Positions 6,252 through 6,930 of a stretch of 6,930 nucleotides of DNA are shown one piece after another; the first letter of the stretch is position 1, and every line of letters starts with the position of its first letter. The notes below the pieces were generated by a model that did not search any database, was not told the DNA's origin, and saw only the letters and a list, made by a program, of their open reading frames with translations. The stretch is from contig CADBLZ010000056.1 in NCBI GenBank assembly GCA_902795675.1, forward strand, positions 1-6,930. Reading direction: 5' to 3'. The position numbers were made by a program, and so were the translations under genes. This DNA comes from an uncultured Erysipelotrichaceae bacterium. GTDB taxonomy: Bacteria > Bacillota_I > Bacilli_A > RF39 > UBA660.

Positions 6252-6273
6252 TCTCCTAAACAAAAATATTATA
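6252..6273 (-). promoter_or_regulatory. Extended -10 box and ribosome binding site of the 63-residue gene
   Basis: On the minus strand TGT-TATAAT (-10 at 6273-6268) has the TGn extension but no good -35 (TATTTA at 6296-6291, inside the preceding terminator). AGGAGA (6257-6252) follows, 7 bases from the ATG. The predicted start is near 6261, so the leader is about 17 bases. Confidence 0.65.
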
Positions 6274-6278
6274 ACATT

Positions 6279-6305
6279 AAAAAGAGATAATAAATATCTC
6301 TTTTT
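6279..6305 (-). terminator. Intrinsic terminator of the endonuclease gene
   Basis: On the minus strand an 11-bp stem (6305-6295 with 6289-6279) around a five-base loop is rich in A on the 5' side and ends in a T tract. It begins the base after the endonuclease stop codon (6308-6306) and ends just upstream of the next gene's -10 box, so it separates the two transcripts. Confidence 0.8.
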
Positions 6306-6930
6306 TTATGGCTTACAAATATCACATGGATCAAAACCTTGTGCTATTATACTTTCCCTTGTTCCATGAAAATGCCATTTATTCTTTTCTGACATTTTAC
6401 TAACAGAACTACATTCTGGTTTATGAAACTTATGAGTATTCTTATTAATAACATAGTCGTGTTCTTCTGATTCTGTAGAAGATTGTGTTTGTTCATCTGT
6501 ATGAATATTCGTCTGCGCTGTATTACCACTACCTGTAAACTCAGGCCCACTAGAATCACCATTAGCATAATTAATAGTAATACCCGGTTGAACATTATAT
6601 ACATAAATATTAAATCTTAAACCAGCACCATTATCTTCAACTGACTGTGCTTCCATTAAAGCACCACTAGCAAGTAAATTATCACCATCATATATAGGTG
6701 TAACTCGATATAAAACATGATTATTAGTTCTATTAATATAGTCAGCTATAGCATTTTCATATTCTAACATTCCTGTAACATTCATATACCTAGTACAAGT
6801 TATTAAGTTATTAGGATTAGCATTCTCCCCCGTCAATTGAAAACCTATTAAATGACATCTATTATATAAATAATTACCATCTATACCGTTATACTTAACT
6901 ACGTGCCAAGCTGTCGGTTTAACCGAAGAT
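6306..6930 (-). CDS. DNA/RNA non-specific endonuclease (EndA-like) with C-terminal Ada-like metal-binding module, 3' part
   Basis: The frame is open to the window edge, giving 207 residues; the TTG at 6836 is internal (it codes Leu in IGFQLTGEN), so the start lies outside. Residues 1-120 match the beta-beta-alpha-metal nuclease family that includes streptococcal EndA: WHVVKYNG, then YNRCHLIGFQLTGENANPNN (His26 as general base; NRCH in place of DRGH), NLITCTRYMNV (Asn50 a candidate metal ligand), HVLYRVTPIYDGDNLLASG and MEAQSVEDNG. These enzymes cut DNA and RNA without sequence preference and are usually exported. A Ser/Thr/Glu/Gln linker (about 126-155) leads to residues 157-207, where HKPEC (His169, Cys173) and PCDIC (Cys202, Cys205) form a likely zinc site like the Ada metal-binding domain. 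This module often trails nucleases and lipoproteins in Bacillota. The export signal cannot be seen. Roles could be DNA uptake, nutrient scavenging or toxin action; the sequence does not choose. Confidence 0.88.
   Translation of the reverse strand, partial: SSVKPTAWHVVKYNGIDGNYLYNRCHLIGFQLTGENANPNNLITCTRYMNVTGMLEYENAIADYINRTNNHVLYRVTPIYDGDNLLASGALMEAQSVEDNGAGLRFNIYVYNVQPGITINYANGDSSGPEFTGSGNTAQTNIHTDEQTQSSTESEEHDYVINKNTHKFHKPECSSVSKMSEKNKWHFHGTRESIIAQGFDPCDICKP

Noticed and set aside
6072..6290. 72-codon plus-strand frame opposite the small membrane protein
   Set aside because: It lies antisense to a gene that has its own promoter, AGGAGA site and hydrophobic helices, and it reads into the endonuclease terminator region. 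No start signals were seen.
6347..6604. 85-codon minus-strand frame within the endonuclease gene
   Set aside because: It overlaps the clearly recognisable nuclease in another frame and resembles no protein.
6306..6836. A complete 176-residue nuclease starting at TTG 6836
   Set aside because: The conserved motif with catalytic His lies upstream of 6836 in the same frame, so this TTG is an internal Leu codon.

Overview
The window is AT-rich DNA from a low-GC Gram-positive bacterium (Bacillota), most likely an uncultured gut member of the Bacilli/Mollicutes-related lineages. The signs are AT-rich codon choice, TAA stops for all five genes whose stop is seen, strong AGGAGG ribosome binding sites, a lipoteichoic acid synthase-type enzyme and a Mollicutes-like tRNA-Gly. 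Tryptophan is written TGG throughout and no in-frame TGA was seen, so the standard code fits. The lineage is inferred from style, not from a marker gene.

Layout. Positions 1-2974 (+) hold the end of an operon: the 3' part of an acidic protein of unknown function, then, 19 bases later behind AGGAGG, a 671-residue surface protein. The latter has a membrane anchor, a pseudopilin-like head, twelve two-cysteine repeats (Y-[ST]-C-P-x-G-[GY]-x-L-x-G-x-x-C) and a Trp-containing tail. A terminator follows. Convergent to it, 5849-3110 (-) is a two-gene operon: an LtaS-like phosphoglycerol transferase overlapping by 23 bases a 226-residue single-pass membrane protein. It has an extended -10 promoter at its head and a terminator that includes its last stop codon. 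Divergent from it is a tRNA-Gly(GCC) at 5957-6030 (+) with its own good promoter. A 63-residue two-helix membrane protein (6244-6053, -) shares the tRNA gene's terminator from the other side. At the right edge (6930-6306, -) is the 3' part of a DNA/RNA non-specific endonuclease with a C-terminal Ada-like Cys/His metal-binding module.

Most genes point to the cell envelope: surface display (repeat protein), polyglycerolphosphate synthesis (LtaS-like), small membrane proteins and a probably exported nuclease. The most unusual item is the cysteine-repeat surface protein and its operon partner. Smaller curiosities are the tRNA T-loop (C at position 55), a perfect five-glycine zipper in the 63-residue protein, stop codons built into terminator hairpins, and Ser in place of the usual Thr nucleophile in the LtaS-like enzyme.
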